From: REEB95 sp035632055
Lineage (GTDB): Bacteria > Pseudomonadota > Alphaproteobacteria > ATCC43930 > CGMCC-115725
DNA: 16,780 bases
Assembly: GCA_035632055.1 (NCBI GenBank)
Contig: DASQHO010000082.1
Span: 1 to 16,780, forward strand
Direction of reading: 5' to 3'
Part shown: one piece after another, positions 1 to 7,063 of the stretch
Numbering within the stretch: the stretch's first letter is position 1
Layout: every line of letters begins with the position of its first letter
Notes under the pieces: generated by a model
What the model was told of the DNA's origin: nothing
The model's database searches: none
The model's input: only the letters and a program-made list of their open reading frames with translations
Made by a program: the position numbers and the translations under genes

Positions 1-95
1 CAACTGTCCCCAACGATTGGGCGCACTTCTGGCCATGTTCTTCCCCTTGTGTGTGGTTCGCCTTTGCTCATACCCGGCAGGTTCATCCCGCTCTT

Positions 96-105
96 GGTAT
101 GCCAA
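96..105 (+). promoter_or_regulatory. GGTATGCCAA motif, copy 1
   Basis: This is the first of three exact copies of GGTATGCCAA found upstream of the beta-propeller and beta-barrel genes. This copy extends to the interrupted palindrome TTGG-TATG-CCAA (94-105), which would suit a dimeric regulator. Its position 525 bases before the gene start is far for a classical operator. The role as a binding site is inference. Confidence 0.3.
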
Positions 106-343
106 TAGTTGAACAGCCCATATCCCCGAACGCAAGAAGGACAGGCGAAGGTCAGTGGCGGTGCCCTAGCTGCAAACCCGCCGAATCCTTGCGCGTGGCA
201 ATCGGCGCCGACGCATTATCCACAAGAGTTTGAGGTCGTTGTCGTGACCGGCCGACCGAGATGCGGGCAGGCGCTGCTGGCACCCTCGCGAGCCACCGCC
301 GCCTAACAAAAAATTAGCTTGCGAGGTCGTTTTTCTGGGATAC

Positions 344-353
344 GGTATGCCAA
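344..353 (+). promoter_or_regulatory. GGTATGCCAA motif, copy 2
   Basis: This is the second exact copy of the 10-mer, in an AT-richer patch of the leader of the propeller gene at 631. A short CCCCA/TGGGG hairpin follows at 361-376. The motif is shared with the leader of the outer-membrane barrel gene, which suggests common control of both units. A binding role is inferred from position and recurrence only. Confidence 0.35.
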
Positions 354-394
354 AATTGTGCCCCAGATTGTTGGGGCTGACGGCAAAAAGTAAG

Positions 395-421
395 AAAAAA
401 CCGCGAGCCATCGGCTTGCGG
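395..421 (-). terminator. Leftward intrinsic terminator-like hairpin
   Basis: The arms CCGCGAGCC (401-409) and GGCTTGCGG (413-421) form a nine-pair stem with one G-T pair and a three-base loop. A run of six A lies at 395-400, so transcripts read leftwards end in a stem followed by U6. Rightward transcripts would have no U tract. No leftward gene is visible between this hairpin and 630, so what it terminates is unclear. Confidence 0.55.
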
Positions 422-560
422 CAGGAGGGGAAACCGAAAGCATCAACAACCGGAGAAACGGTTTGCCGCGTGCGCGAGCCGAGGTGCCTTTGCGCCGGCC
501 CGCTGCGGCGTCGGCCGTAACTAACAACGACCGGATCTGCTCAAATCGGTCGGCTGATCG

Positions 561-585
561 GGCCATGGCCGGGGCAATTGCCCCG
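561..585. repeat. Two abutting perfect palindromes
   Basis: GGCCATGGCC (561-570) runs directly into CGGGGCAATTGCCCCG (570-585). Both are perfect palindromes, sharing one base. They sit 45-70 bases before the start codon at 631, so they could be an operator or a leader hairpin of the propeller transcript. No T tract follows, so a terminator is unlikely. Confidence 0.4.
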
Positions 586-630
586 AGCGTGCTGAAAAGA
601 CCGAGCACTTGCTAGAGGGAGGATGAAGAA

Positions 631-1647
631 ATGCGTCGAGGATTTGTGTTCGCGGCACTGTTGACGTCGACGGCGGTGCTCGCCGCGCCGGCGATGGCGG
701 CCGGCTATAAGTTCGAGCAGGTCGGAACCATCGCGCTGCAAGGCCAAAAAGGCCACGGCGATATCGTCACCTACGACCGCTCGAACGGCATGGTCTATGT
801 GTCGATGCCGCAAGGCTTGGACGTGATCGACACGAAGACCAACAAGGTCGCGCACTTCATTCAGAACGTGCCGGCGCCCAACGGCAATGATTACGACAGC
901 AAGTATGTCTACGTCGCTGCCGGCGAAGGCGATGGCAAGGGCAAGGTCAATGCCATTGTCGTCATCGACAAGAAGACGTGGGCGGAGGTTGCCCGCATCA
1001 CCACCAAAGGCACGTCGCCCGACTGGCTGGCGGTCGATCGCCGCAGTCACGTCATCTACACCGATAGCGACGACGCCAATCAGATGGAAGCCTACAAAGC
1101 GGGCGCCAAGCCGGCGCTCGAGCACGTTTGGGCGCTCTATCCGTCGAATGCGAAGTCTGGACCCGACGTTGCCGCGCTCGTCGAAAAGACGAAAGCGATT
1201 TACCAGTCGGATGACTCCTATGTTCTGAAAGTCAACGCCAAGACGGGCGCGATCGAAGCGAAAACCGACGTCGGCGTGCCGTTGACCAAGAAGGGCGGCA
1301 CCAAGGGCGAAGTTTTTGACGCCAAGACCCAAACCGTGTGGGTCGGCACGACCGACAAGACGATGGTGGTGCTGGATGCGAACACGCTGGCGGTCAAGGC
1401 CAAGCTGCCGCAAACCGGCGGTGTCGACCAGGTCGCGATCGATCCGTCGCTTGGCTTGGTTTACGCCTTCGAGGGCGGCGCCAAGGGTTTTGACGTCTAC
1501 GACGCCAAGACGATGAAGCAGCTGGCGTTCGTGTCGACCGGCATCGGCAACACCCATACGGGCGATGTCGATACCAAGACGCATGCAGTCTACGCCTATG
1601 CCGGCGATGGCGCTGTGGTCGACGTGTTCAAGCCTGTGAAGGAATAG
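631..1647 (+). CDS. Exported YncE/YVTN-type beta-propeller protein
   Basis: This 338-aa protein starts with a Sec signal peptide (Arg-Arg, hydrophobic core, probable cleavage after AMA at residue 23), so it should be periplasmic or secreted. The rest is a series of 40-50 residue strand-rich repeats (VYVS, VIDTKTNKV, VWVGT, VVLDANT, VYAF) typical of YVTN/YncE beta-propellers, which usually act as binding scaffolds. Marked motifs are GHGDIVTYD (41-49), GVPLT..GGTKG and HTGDV..THAVYAY. All three recur in the larger propeller-OmpA protein encoded at 3681, so the two are paralogues. No cysteine is present. The start is supported by AGGGAGG at 616-622, eight bases upstream. A strong terminator follows, so this is probably a one-gene transcript. 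The ligand or function is unknown. Confidence 0.9.
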   Translation: MRRGFVFAALLTSTAVLAAPAMAAGYKFEQVGTIALQGQKGHGDIVTYDRSNGMVYVSMPQGLDVIDTKTNKVAHFIQNVPAPNGNDYDSKYVYVAAGEGDGKGKVNAIVVIDKKTWAEVARITTKGTSPDWLAVDRRSHVIYTDSDDANQMEAYKAGAKPALEHVWALYPSNAKSGPDVAALVEKTKAIYQSDDSYVLKVNAKTGAIEAKTDVGVPLTKKGGTKGEVFDAKTQTVWVGTTDKTMVVLDANTLAVKAKLPQTGGVDQVAIDPSLGLVYAFEGGAKGFDVYDAKTMKQLAFVSTGIGNTHTGDVDTKTHAVYAYAGDGAVVDVFKPVKE

Positions 1648-1679
1648 AAGAAGAATAGGCGGTAATTTTCCGCGGTGAT

Positions 1680-1720
1680 CGGCGGTCTGGCATAACGACG
1701 CCAGACCGCCGATTTTTTTT
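1680..1720 (+). terminator. Strong intrinsic terminator after first propeller gene
   Basis: A perfect 12-pair stem (1680-1691 with 1700-1711; arm CGGCGGTCTGGC) with an eight-base loop is followed by A and eight T (1713-1720). It lies 32 bases after the propeller stop codon and ends that transcript. Confidence 0.93.
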
Positions 1721-2162
1721 AGGCACCGAGTTCGCGAGATGGCGACCTAACCTGCGGTTGCGCTAGCCAATTCAACGGACGTGGCAGATGTCGGTTCACG
1801 CCCTTGCCGCGAATTACGCACTGCCAGTCCGATTCGTTCAAAATTGCTGACCCATCGCGGTGCCGGCGTCTTCGGCCGATCGAAAAATTACAGCTTTAAG
1901 TAGCGCAGCTGAGCCATTTCTACGCGCTACGGACGTGCCGTGAACGGGCGGAATCCTGCGCCGCGCCTTAGAGACACGGCGCGAGCATGCGAGGTGTAAC
2001 ATAGATGCCACACCGATCCACCCTCGCGTCGCAAAAACAAGATTCGGATTGCGGCCGCGTGCTGCTCATAGGTTATGGTATGCCAACTATGCGGCCTGAG
2101 AGGTCGGGCCGTAGTGCAAGAATCACGGACGAGCGATTCCGCTCGCGGAGGGGAGTGAAAGC
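1721..2162. other. Non-coding gap and leader of the barrel gene
   Basis: No gene is supported here. A 7-base perfect inverted repeat, GTAGCGC (1900-1906) and GCGCTAC (1924-1930), could fold, and a second weaker one is CGCGCC/GGCGCG (1962-1967, 1978-1983). Neither has a T tract. The third GGTATGCCAA copy is at 2077-2086. The ribosome site GGAGGGGAG of the next gene is at 2147-2155. The gap is long enough to hide a small RNA, but nothing proves one. Confidence 0.5.
2077..2086 (+). promoter_or_regulatory. GGTATGCCAA motif, copy 3
   Basis: This exact third copy lies 77 bases before the start codon of the outer-membrane barrel gene, a distance typical of a promoter-proximal operator. Flanking bases differ from the other two copies, so the conserved unit is the 10-mer itself. 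Function is inferred. Confidence 0.4.
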
Positions 2163-3629
2163 ATGAAAACCCATACCCGGACTCTAATCACCGGTCTCTT
2201 GGGCGCGAGCGCTCTGGCGCTGCTCGCTGGTACGCCCAGTTACGCGTTGGATCTGCCGACGCCGCTCAAGTATGACATGGGTCCGCTGGGCGAATGGCGG
2301 GTCAACGGCGGCATCGAAGCCGCTCTGTCGGGCTGGAACAATGCCGTTCCGAAGAGCATCGCCGGTAACGGCGCGGCGGTCGGTTCGGGTGGCGGCATCA
2401 CGGGCGACATCGACCTCACCAATGCGATTTTCATCATCAATTCGCATGGCAATATGTTCGGCGGTGACGAAGACGGTCTCCCCTTGCAATTCCATGCCTG
2501 GGTTGGCGAACCGCCGCAAACGCCGGTGATGGGTTATACCTCTCCGAACGTGGCGCCCAACCTCTACTCAACCGAGGGCAAAGGATTTAACCAAACGGGC
2601 CACGCCTCGTTCCTGTTCAAGGGATGGGCGACGTACCAGCCGTTCGACATTTTCAGCATCGAAGCCGGCCGTTTGCCGTCGGTTGATGGCACCGAGATCG
2701 GCGTCGGCTTCCTCAATTCGCTGCCGTTCCTCTCCGACCTCAACAACATGCAGACGACGGTCGCGGACGGTGTCCAGATCAACCTCATGACGCCGGGCGA
2801 CGATTCGTTCTATTTCGGCTTCCTGCCGGGTTATGCCTCGACCCTGACCATCCGCATCGCGGACGGCTACAAGACCGGCCACCCGAACGAGCTCGGCTTC
2901 CTTGGCCTGTGGAACCTGACGCCTGACGGCAGCGAGTTCATCGCCGCTTACGGCCACACGCGCCTGGGCGTGGTTGGCAATGGCGACGAGCTCCTGGGAG
3001 GCCCGGGTGATATGAACGCCACCCCTGTTGGCGGCTTCGGCATGTGGAACTCCAACCTCATCGGCGTCGGCACGGTCTACAATCTGACCAGTCGCCTGTC
3101 GATGAACGCCGAAGTCGAGACGCAGTGGTTGCCGCAGTCCGATATCCCAGCGACGCTTCGCGGCAACTTTGGCGGCAGGAGCCAGGACTATTATCGTTGG
3201 TCGTCACAGGTGACCTTGGCGTACGACTTCGGCATCCAGCAGATGCTCGGCGAGCCGATCCGGTTCGGGTGGGCGGCGCAGCCGTCGTACACCTATCAGC
3301 ACGGCAACACGTCGGATCCCAACTCCAATGCGTTTGGCAACTACCTTGGCCTGGATGCGCTCGGGGGTGGATCGACAGGTGGTACTGCTGTCCAGACGAA
3401 CTACGGAACGTTCGGCGCCGGATCCAAGATGTACGGCTTCCAGACCGGCCCGAGTTTCCAGTTCCACAACGCGTTCCTCCGCCCGACGATCGCGTGGACG
3501 CATCTGGCGAGCATCGATCAGGGCTTTGGCTACGGTAACAAGGGCCTCGATCACGATCAGGTCGTGCTGATGCTGGATTTCGGCTACCTCCTCGGACAGC
3601 AGGAAGACACCGACACCGGCCAGCACTGA
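2163..3629 (+). CDS. Outer-membrane beta-barrel (porin-like) protein
   Basis: This 488-aa protein has a signal peptide with probable cleavage after SYA (residue 28). The mature part is rich in Gly, aromatic and Asn residues with alternating hydrophobic/polar strands (for example FLFKGWATYQPFDIFSIEAGRL, split as strands, and VVLMLDFGYLL near the end). No cysteine is seen. These are hallmarks of an outer-membrane barrel. The GWATYQPFDIFSIEAGR-type segment resembles porin-like families such as BBP2/OmpL-like barrels, but I cannot fix the family. It starts seven bases after the strong ribosome site GGAGGGGAG. Only 51 bases, without a terminator, separate it from the propeller-OmpA gene, so the two are probably co-transcribed. 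It may be a substrate channel or the outer-membrane anchor of the propeller module. The substrate is unknown. Confidence 0.82.
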   Translation: MKTHTRTLITGLLGASALALLAGTPSYALDLPTPLKYDMGPLGEWRVNGGIEAALSGWNNAVPKSIAGNGAAVGSGGGITGDIDLTNAIFIINSHGNMFGGDEDGLPLQFHAWVGEPPQTPVMGYTSPNVAPNLYSTEGKGFNQTGHASFLFKGWATYQPFDIFSIEAGRLPSVDGTEIGVGFLNSLPFLSDLNNMQTTVADGVQINLMTPGDDSFYFGFLPGYASTLTIRIADGYKTGHPNELGFLGLWNLTPDGSEFIAAYGHTRLGVVGNGDELLGGPGDMNATPVGGFGMWNSNLIGVGTVYNLTSRLSMNAEVETQWLPQSDIPATLRGNFGGRSQDYYRWSSQVTLAYDFGIQQMLGEPIRFGWAAQPSYTYQHGNTSDPNSNAFGNYLGLDALGGGSTGGTAVQTNYGTFGAGSKMYGFQTGPSFQFHNAFLRPTIAWTHLASIDQGFGYGNKGLDHDQVVLMLDFGYLLGQQEDTDTGQH

Positions 3630-3680
3630 TCGAATCGATGCAACCAGTACACACTCAACACGACGAATATGGAGGGGATA

Positions 3681-5174
3681 ATGCGTAGAGGACTGGTGGG
3701 GGCGCTGGTGGCGTCTGCCGCGTTGCTCGCGGTGCCGGCCTTGGCTCAAGAGTATCATTACGTGAAGGTGGCGGAGATCCATCTGCCGACGCCGAACGGT
3801 CATGGTGACATTGTCACCTTCGATCCGACGAACCAGATGCTGTACGTGTCGTTGAAGGACGACGGCATGTCCGTCATCGACACGCGGACGCAAAAGGTCG
3901 TCAAGACGTTCAAGGACATCCCGGATCCGAACGCGAATTACTTCGACGACAACTACGTCTATGTCGATGCAGCCGAGGGCCTTCCGCAGGGCATGAGCGG
4001 CGCCAATAACGGCACCGGCTTCGGCACCAGGAACGAGCTCGTCACGCTCGACAAGCACACTTGGCAGATCACCAGCCGGGTTGATGTTCCGTACACGACG
4101 CCAGACGGCCTGATTGCCGGTGGCGGCAAGATCTTCGTCGTCAGCGACGACAACAACAAGGTCATGGTGTACTCCACCGGCGCGACCCCGAAATACCTGG
4201 GCGCGTACGACCTCTATCCGCGGAACATCAACCACTGGTGGGTCGACACCATCGACTCCACGGGACCGGACGTGAGCTGGCTCTCGGTGGCCCGCCACCG
4301 GCTCTATCAGTCAGTCCAGTCGTACATGGAAACGTTCGACACCAACAGCGGTCAAATGTTGGTCGCGGTTGACACGGGCGTTCCGCTGACCGGCAAGGGC
4401 GGCACCAAGGGCTCGTGGCTCGATGAGAAGACCAATCAGCTCTGGGTTGCCACGACGACCAAGAAAGGCGGCCTGTTGATCCTGAACGGCGACACCTTGC
4501 AGGAGGTCAAGCGGCTTCCGGCGTCGTCGGGCAAGGACCAGCTCTCGGTCGACGATAGCCTCGGCATCGTCTACACCTTCGGTGGCTCGGGCTTCGACGC
4601 CTATGACCTCCGGAAGCAGAGCCACATCGCGTACGTGAACACGCATGTCGGTACGACGCATTCGGGCGATGTCAGCAACGTGACGCACGCGGTCTATGCC
4701 TATGAAGGCAAGCGGGCGTCGCTGGGCGTGTATTGCCCGGTCGCGGGTCCCGGTACGAATGGTGAGTGGGCGGTTCCCGTCGGCTCGGCAGCGGGAAATC
4801 CGTGCGGCACGGGTCACTATGCAGCAGTCGCCGCGGCGAACTACACCGTGTACTTCGAGTTCAACAAGGCCGACCTGACGCCTGACGCACGCAAGATCGT
4901 TAGTGAGGCGGCCGCTGCTGCCAAGCAAGGCACGGCTCGGCTCGTGGTTGACGGTTACACCGACTTGGCCGGCACGGCGCAGTACAACCTCGGCCTGTCG
5001 AAGCGGCGGGCGGAGGCGGTGCGTGCGGCGCTGGTTGCCGACGGTATCTCGGCGAAGCGCATCAGCATCCAGGCGTTCGGCAAGACGCATCCCGCGGTGC
5101 CGACTCCGGATGGCGTGCGTGAACCGCGCAACCGTCGTGCTGTCGTAATCATCGGGCCGGGCTCGACGAGCTAA
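3681..5174 (+). CDS. Exported beta-propeller fused to OmpA-like peptidoglycan-binding domain
   Basis: I chose the ATG at 3681, not the in-frame ATG at 3669, because GGAGGGG (3671-3677) lies just before 3681 and the resulting N-terminus (MRRGLVGAL) matches the paralogue at 631. The 497-aa product has a signal peptide cleaved near residue 22 and a YVTN/YncE-like propeller (about 25-350) with motifs GHGDIVTFD, GVPLT.KGGTKG and HSGDV..THAVYAY. A linker follows with two cysteines (352 and 375), then an OmpA C-terminal domain (about 388-495). That domain shows YFEFNKADLTPDA, VDGYTD, NLGLSKRRAEAV and EPRNRR, including the Asp and Arg expected to grip peptidoglycan. It should therefore be a periplasmic propeller tethered to the cell wall. 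It is the second gene of a probable operon with the barrel protein. Confidence 0.9.
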   Translation: MRRGLVGALVASAALLAVPALAQEYHYVKVAEIHLPTPNGHGDIVTFDPTNQMLYVSLKDDGMSVIDTRTQKVVKTFKDIPDPNANYFDDNYVYVDAAEGLPQGMSGANNGTGFGTRNELVTLDKHTWQITSRVDVPYTTPDGLIAGGGKIFVVSDDNNKVMVYSTGATPKYLGAYDLYPRNINHWWVDTIDSTGPDVSWLSVARHRLYQSVQSYMETFDTNSGQMLVAVDTGVPLTGKGGTKGSWLDEKTNQLWVATTTKKGGLLILNGDTLQEVKRLPASSGKDQLSVDDSLGIVYTFGGSGFDAYDLRKQSHIAYVNTHVGTTHSGDVSNVTHAVYAYEGKRASLGVYCPVAGPGTNGEWAVPVGSAAGNPCGTGHYAAVAAANYTVYFEFNKADLTPDARKIVSEAAAAAKQGTARLVVDGYTDLAGTAQYNLGLSKRRAEAVRAALVADGISAKRISIQAFGKTHPAVPTPDGVREPRNRRAVVIIGPGSTS

Positions 5175-5191
5175 AGGCAAGACGGTCTGGG

Positions 5192-5213
5192 TGAACGCCG
5201 CTAACGGCGTTCA
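5192..5213 (+). repeat. Perfect hairpin directly after propeller-OmpA gene
   Basis: TGAACGCCG and CGGCGTTCA form a nine-pair stem with a four-base loop, 17 bases after the stop codon. It has no T tract and sits 19 bases before a canonical terminator. It may protect the 3' end or add to termination. Confidence 0.5.
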
Positions 5214-5232
5214 TCTCGAAGGTTGCAATTCG

Positions 5233-5266
5233 ACGGCCCGGCAAAGTTGCCGGGCCGTTTTCTTTT
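5233..5266 (+). terminator. Intrinsic terminator of barrel/propeller-OmpA operon
   Basis: A ten-pair GC-rich stem (ACGGCCCGGC, 5233-5242, with 5249-5258) with a six-base loop is followed by TTTTCTTTT (5258-5266). It closes the transcript of the preceding operon. Confidence 0.92.
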
Positions 5267-5362
5267 GCGCGTTCGGTTTGCCTACACCGTCCCGGCTTGC
5301 CGCAGTGCGAAACGGAGCTGCCGAAGCCACCGCGAATTGGGTGAAAAAGATTTCAAAGCGCC

Positions 5363-5395
5363 GTCAGGTAACGGTAGGCTTCGCCACCCTATAGT
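5363..5395 (+). promoter_or_regulatory. Candidate response-regulator box and promoter for the RND operon
   Basis: The half-sites GTCAG (5363-5367) and GTAGGC (5374-5379) are 11 bases apart, one helical turn. The -10-like TATAGT starts at 5390, 27 bases from the first half-site. The same layout, GTCAG-N6-GTNRGC-N9/10-TATNNT, lies before the 66-aa gene and the response-regulator gene. No good -35 box is present, as expected for an activator-dependent promoter. OmpR/PhoB-family regulators commonly bind such 11-base direct repeats. The assignment to this window's regulator is inference. Confidence 0.5.
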
Positions 5396-5497
5396 GATGC
5401 TGAAGGTATCCGGAGCGGATGCCGTGCAGGTGACTGCTGTGACCGGGATGGGACGTTCGCGGGTGCCGATTCTTGAGCAGAATCGCCTATCGCCCCA

Positions 5498-5527
5498 TTG
5501 GCAAAGGGCCATGGCATAATGTATACC
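5498..5527 (+). promoter_or_regulatory. Possible second promoter of the RND operon
   Basis: TTGGCA (5498-5503) and TATACC (5522-5527) are separated by 18 bases and would start transcription about 40 bases before the 41-codon ORF. The match to the housekeeping sigma consensus is moderate. An overlapping TGGC-N5-GCCA repeat (5499-5511) could be an operator. Confidence 0.3.
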
Positions 5528-5573
5528 AGAAGCAATAAACAGCCGTGGATGTACCACGCGCAGGGGAGGAAAC

Positions 5574-5699
5574 ATGGCCGGAATTTCGGCCGCACACGTC
5601 CATAGGGGCGGGTGCGCAGAGTGCTGGAATAACATCTGGATGTCGCTGATCGCGCGCAGCGCGCATCTGCATTTCGACTTTTTGGGAGCGACGCCATGA
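5574..5699 (+). CDS. Small 41-aa ORF (possible leader peptide) upstream of efflux operon
   Basis: This short frame has a strong ribosome site (GGGGAGG, 5563-5569, four bases before the ATG). It ends at TGA 5697-5699, overlapping the ATG (5696-5698) of the efflux outer-membrane gene. Such an ATGA overlap implies translational coupling. The peptide has no signal sequence. It carries HVH (8-10) followed by CAEC (14-17), then a second HLH (33-35), so it could bind a metal ion or act as a redox switch. A hairpin inside the ORF (5648-5667) lies just before the ribosome site of the next gene, so ribosome movement on this ORF could control it. I recognise no family. Conservation is untested, and a chance ORF is possible. 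Confidence 0.5.
   Translation: MAGISAAHVHRGGCAECWNNIWMSLIARSAHLHFDFLGATP
5648..5667 (+). promoter_or_regulatory. Hairpin inside the small leader ORF
   Basis: GAT and GCGCG (5648-5650, 5652-5656) can pair with CGCGC and ATC (5660-5667) with one bulged base and a CAG loop. It lies about 17 bases before the ribosome site GGGAG (5684-5688) of the efflux outer-membrane gene and is translated as part of the 41-codon ORF. A role in translation coupling is speculative. Confidence 0.3.
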
Positions 5700-7063
5700 T
5701 CGGTCGTCGCTGGTTGCGATATGGCGTCGTCGGCGTCGCCGTCGGTCTCGCCGGTTGCTCGACCTATTCGCCGATGCCGCTGCCCGAGCGCGCCAATCTG
5801 GTGTCCAACCTGTCGCAGCTCAATCTCGCGATTCCGTCGCAAGACAAGGTCGATGCGGCGAAGCCGGTGACGCCCGACCAGGTCGGCTTGCTCGCCGTAC
5901 TCAACGATCCCGATCTGGCGTCGCAGCGTGCCAAGATCGATGCCGCGCATGCGGATGTACTCGACGCCTCGATCCTGCCGAACCCGTCGGTCAGTCTGGG
6001 CTATGCTTACCTGACCTCCGCACCGCCGGCCGCCGGGGCGATCGCCGATGCGCTGACCGCGTCGATCTCACAAGACATCGTGTCGATCATCACCTACGGG
6101 CCGCGCGTTGCCGCCGCGAATGCGCGCTTCAAGCAGGTCGGCGCCGACGCCATCTGGGACGAATGGCAAGTTGCGCAGAAGGCGCGGATGGATGCCATCG
6201 CGATCAACGCCGAGGACCGCGAGATCGCATTCCGCAAACATGATTTGGCGCTGCTGACGGGCGAAATCAAAGAAGTCCAGAAGGCCACCGAGGCGGGCAA
6301 TCTCGACCTGACGACCTCGGCGCCATTGCTCGCGAACCTTGCCGGTGCGCAGCGCGATCTCGCCGCCGTGCAGTTGCAAGAGGTGAAGGATTGGCAGGAT
6401 CTCGACTCGCTGCTCGGCCTTCAGCCGACCGCCCGCTTCGCGATCAGCGAGCCGGAAGCCGTCAAGATGCCGGACAGCATCGATCCGCTGATTGCGTCGC
6501 TGCCAAGCCGCCGGCCCGATCTGATCGCGCTCAAGCTTGGTTATGAAGGGGCGGAGGAAGACGCCCGTGCCGCCATTCTCGCGCAGTTCCCGGCCTTCAG
6601 CCTGGGCGCCGCCGGCGGCTCCGATACTTCGCAGGTTGTCTCGGTCGGACCGCAGGTCACTTTCGATCTGCCGATCTTCAACCGCAACCAGGCGAAGGTG
6701 GCAGCGACCAAGGCCACCCGCGCGCAACTCCGTGCCGAATATCAGTCGCGGCTCGATGACGCTGAAGGCACCGCTCGCAGCCTGTTGATTCAGGCGCGGA
6801 CGGCCGAGACGAATCTCGATGCCGCGCGCAAGGCTCGGGATTCGGCGAAGTCGATCCTCGATGCGGCCGAACGCGCCTACCATCAGGGCAATATCGACCA
6901 GCGTGCATTGTCTGACTTCCAGTCGACGGCACTCGACCGCGAGGTTGACGTCATCGATTACGAGCGACAGCTGCAAGAGAATGCACTCGGCCTTTCGGTC
7001 GAACTCGGCGTCGGCTTCCCACCCACTTTAATTACCCGTCCTGACCAGGAGACACGGTCATGA
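5696..7063 (+). CDS. RND efflux outer-membrane factor lipoprotein (TolC/OprM-like)
   Basis: This 455-aa protein starts with a lipoprotein signal (LAGC, lipidated Cys21), as in OprM/CusC-type channel proteins. Two outer-membrane efflux (OEP) repeats follow, roughly residues 60-245 and 265-445. Each has long Ala/Gln/Glu-rich helices (for example the AARKARDSAKSILDAAERAYHQG region) plus the SRRPDLIALKLGYEGAEEDARAA-type segment, typical of this family where it reads RRPDI..AE..L.AA. Trimers would form the outer-membrane and periplasmic exit duct. The start is backed by GGGAG (5684-5688) and by overlap with the 41-codon ORF stop. The stop overlaps the adaptor ATG (ATGA at 7060-7063). Length is normal for the family. 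Confidence 0.93.
   Translation: MIGRRWLRYGVVGVAVGLAGCSTYSPMPLPERANLVSNLSQLNLAIPSQDKVDAAKPVTPDQVGLLAVLNDPDLASQRAKIDAAHADVLDASILPNPSVSLGYAYLTSAPPAAGAIADALTASISQDIVSIITYGPRVAAANARFKQVGADAIWDEWQVAQKARMDAIAINAEDREIAFRKHDLALLTGEIKEVQKATEAGNLDLTTSAPLLANLAGAQRDLAAVQLQEVKDWQDLDSLLGLQPTARFAISEPEAVKMPDSIDPLIASLPSRRPDLIALKLGYEGAEEDARAAILAQFPAFSLGAAGGSDTSQVVSVGPQVTFDLPIFNRNQAKVAATKATRAQLRAEYQSRLDDAEGTARSLLIQARTAETNLDAARKARDSAKSILDAAERAYHQGNIDQRALSDFQSTALDREVDVIDYERQLQENALGLSVELGVGFPPTLITRPDQETRS

Larger units (their letters stand above)
1..630. other. Non-coding leader region upstream of first propeller gene
   Basis: No convincing gene was found in this stretch. The open frames on both strands lack ribosome sites and recognisable protein character. 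It holds two copies of the 10-mer GGTATGCCAA (96-105 and 344-353), a leftward-facing terminator-like hairpin (395-421), and two abutting palindromes (561-585). A Shine-Dalgarno sequence for the gene at 631 lies at 616-622. The very left edge could contain the end of a neighbouring gene that I cannot recognise. Confidence 0.6.
5267..5573. other. Leader region of the RND efflux operon
   Basis: No credible gene was found here. The stretch contains a promoter with a direct-repeat regulator box (5363-5395), a possible second promoter (5498-5527), and a short CGTGG/CCACG hairpin (5544-5558) just before the ribosome site of the 41-codon ORF. If transcription starts near 5402, the untranslated leader before that small ORF is about 170 bases, long enough for post-transcriptional control. 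Confidence 0.5.

Noticed and set aside
51..306. Short plus-strand open frames in the left leader
   Set aside because: No ribosome site, no signal or domain, and two overlapping frames of equal quality; this is more likely non-coding.
96..370. Sigma-54 promoter reading of the GGTATGCCAA sites
   Set aside because: The -24 GG is present, but no GC lies at the required ten-base spacing in any of the three copies.
541..1584. Long minus-strand open frame of 347 codons opposite the first propeller gene
   Set aside because: It is a high-GC shadow frame: Arg/Asp/Val-rich sequence with no domain, no ribosome site, and covered by a clear gene with a signal peptide and repeats on the other strand.
3669..3680. 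Upstream ATG as start of the propeller-OmpA gene
   Set aside because: This ATG overlaps the GGAGGGG ribosome site itself. The next ATG at 3681 is correctly spaced and matches the paralogue start.
5397..5519. Forty-codon frame starting just after TATAGT
   Set aside because: Its ATG would lie upstream of the predicted transcription start, it has no ribosome site, and its sequence has no recognisable feature.
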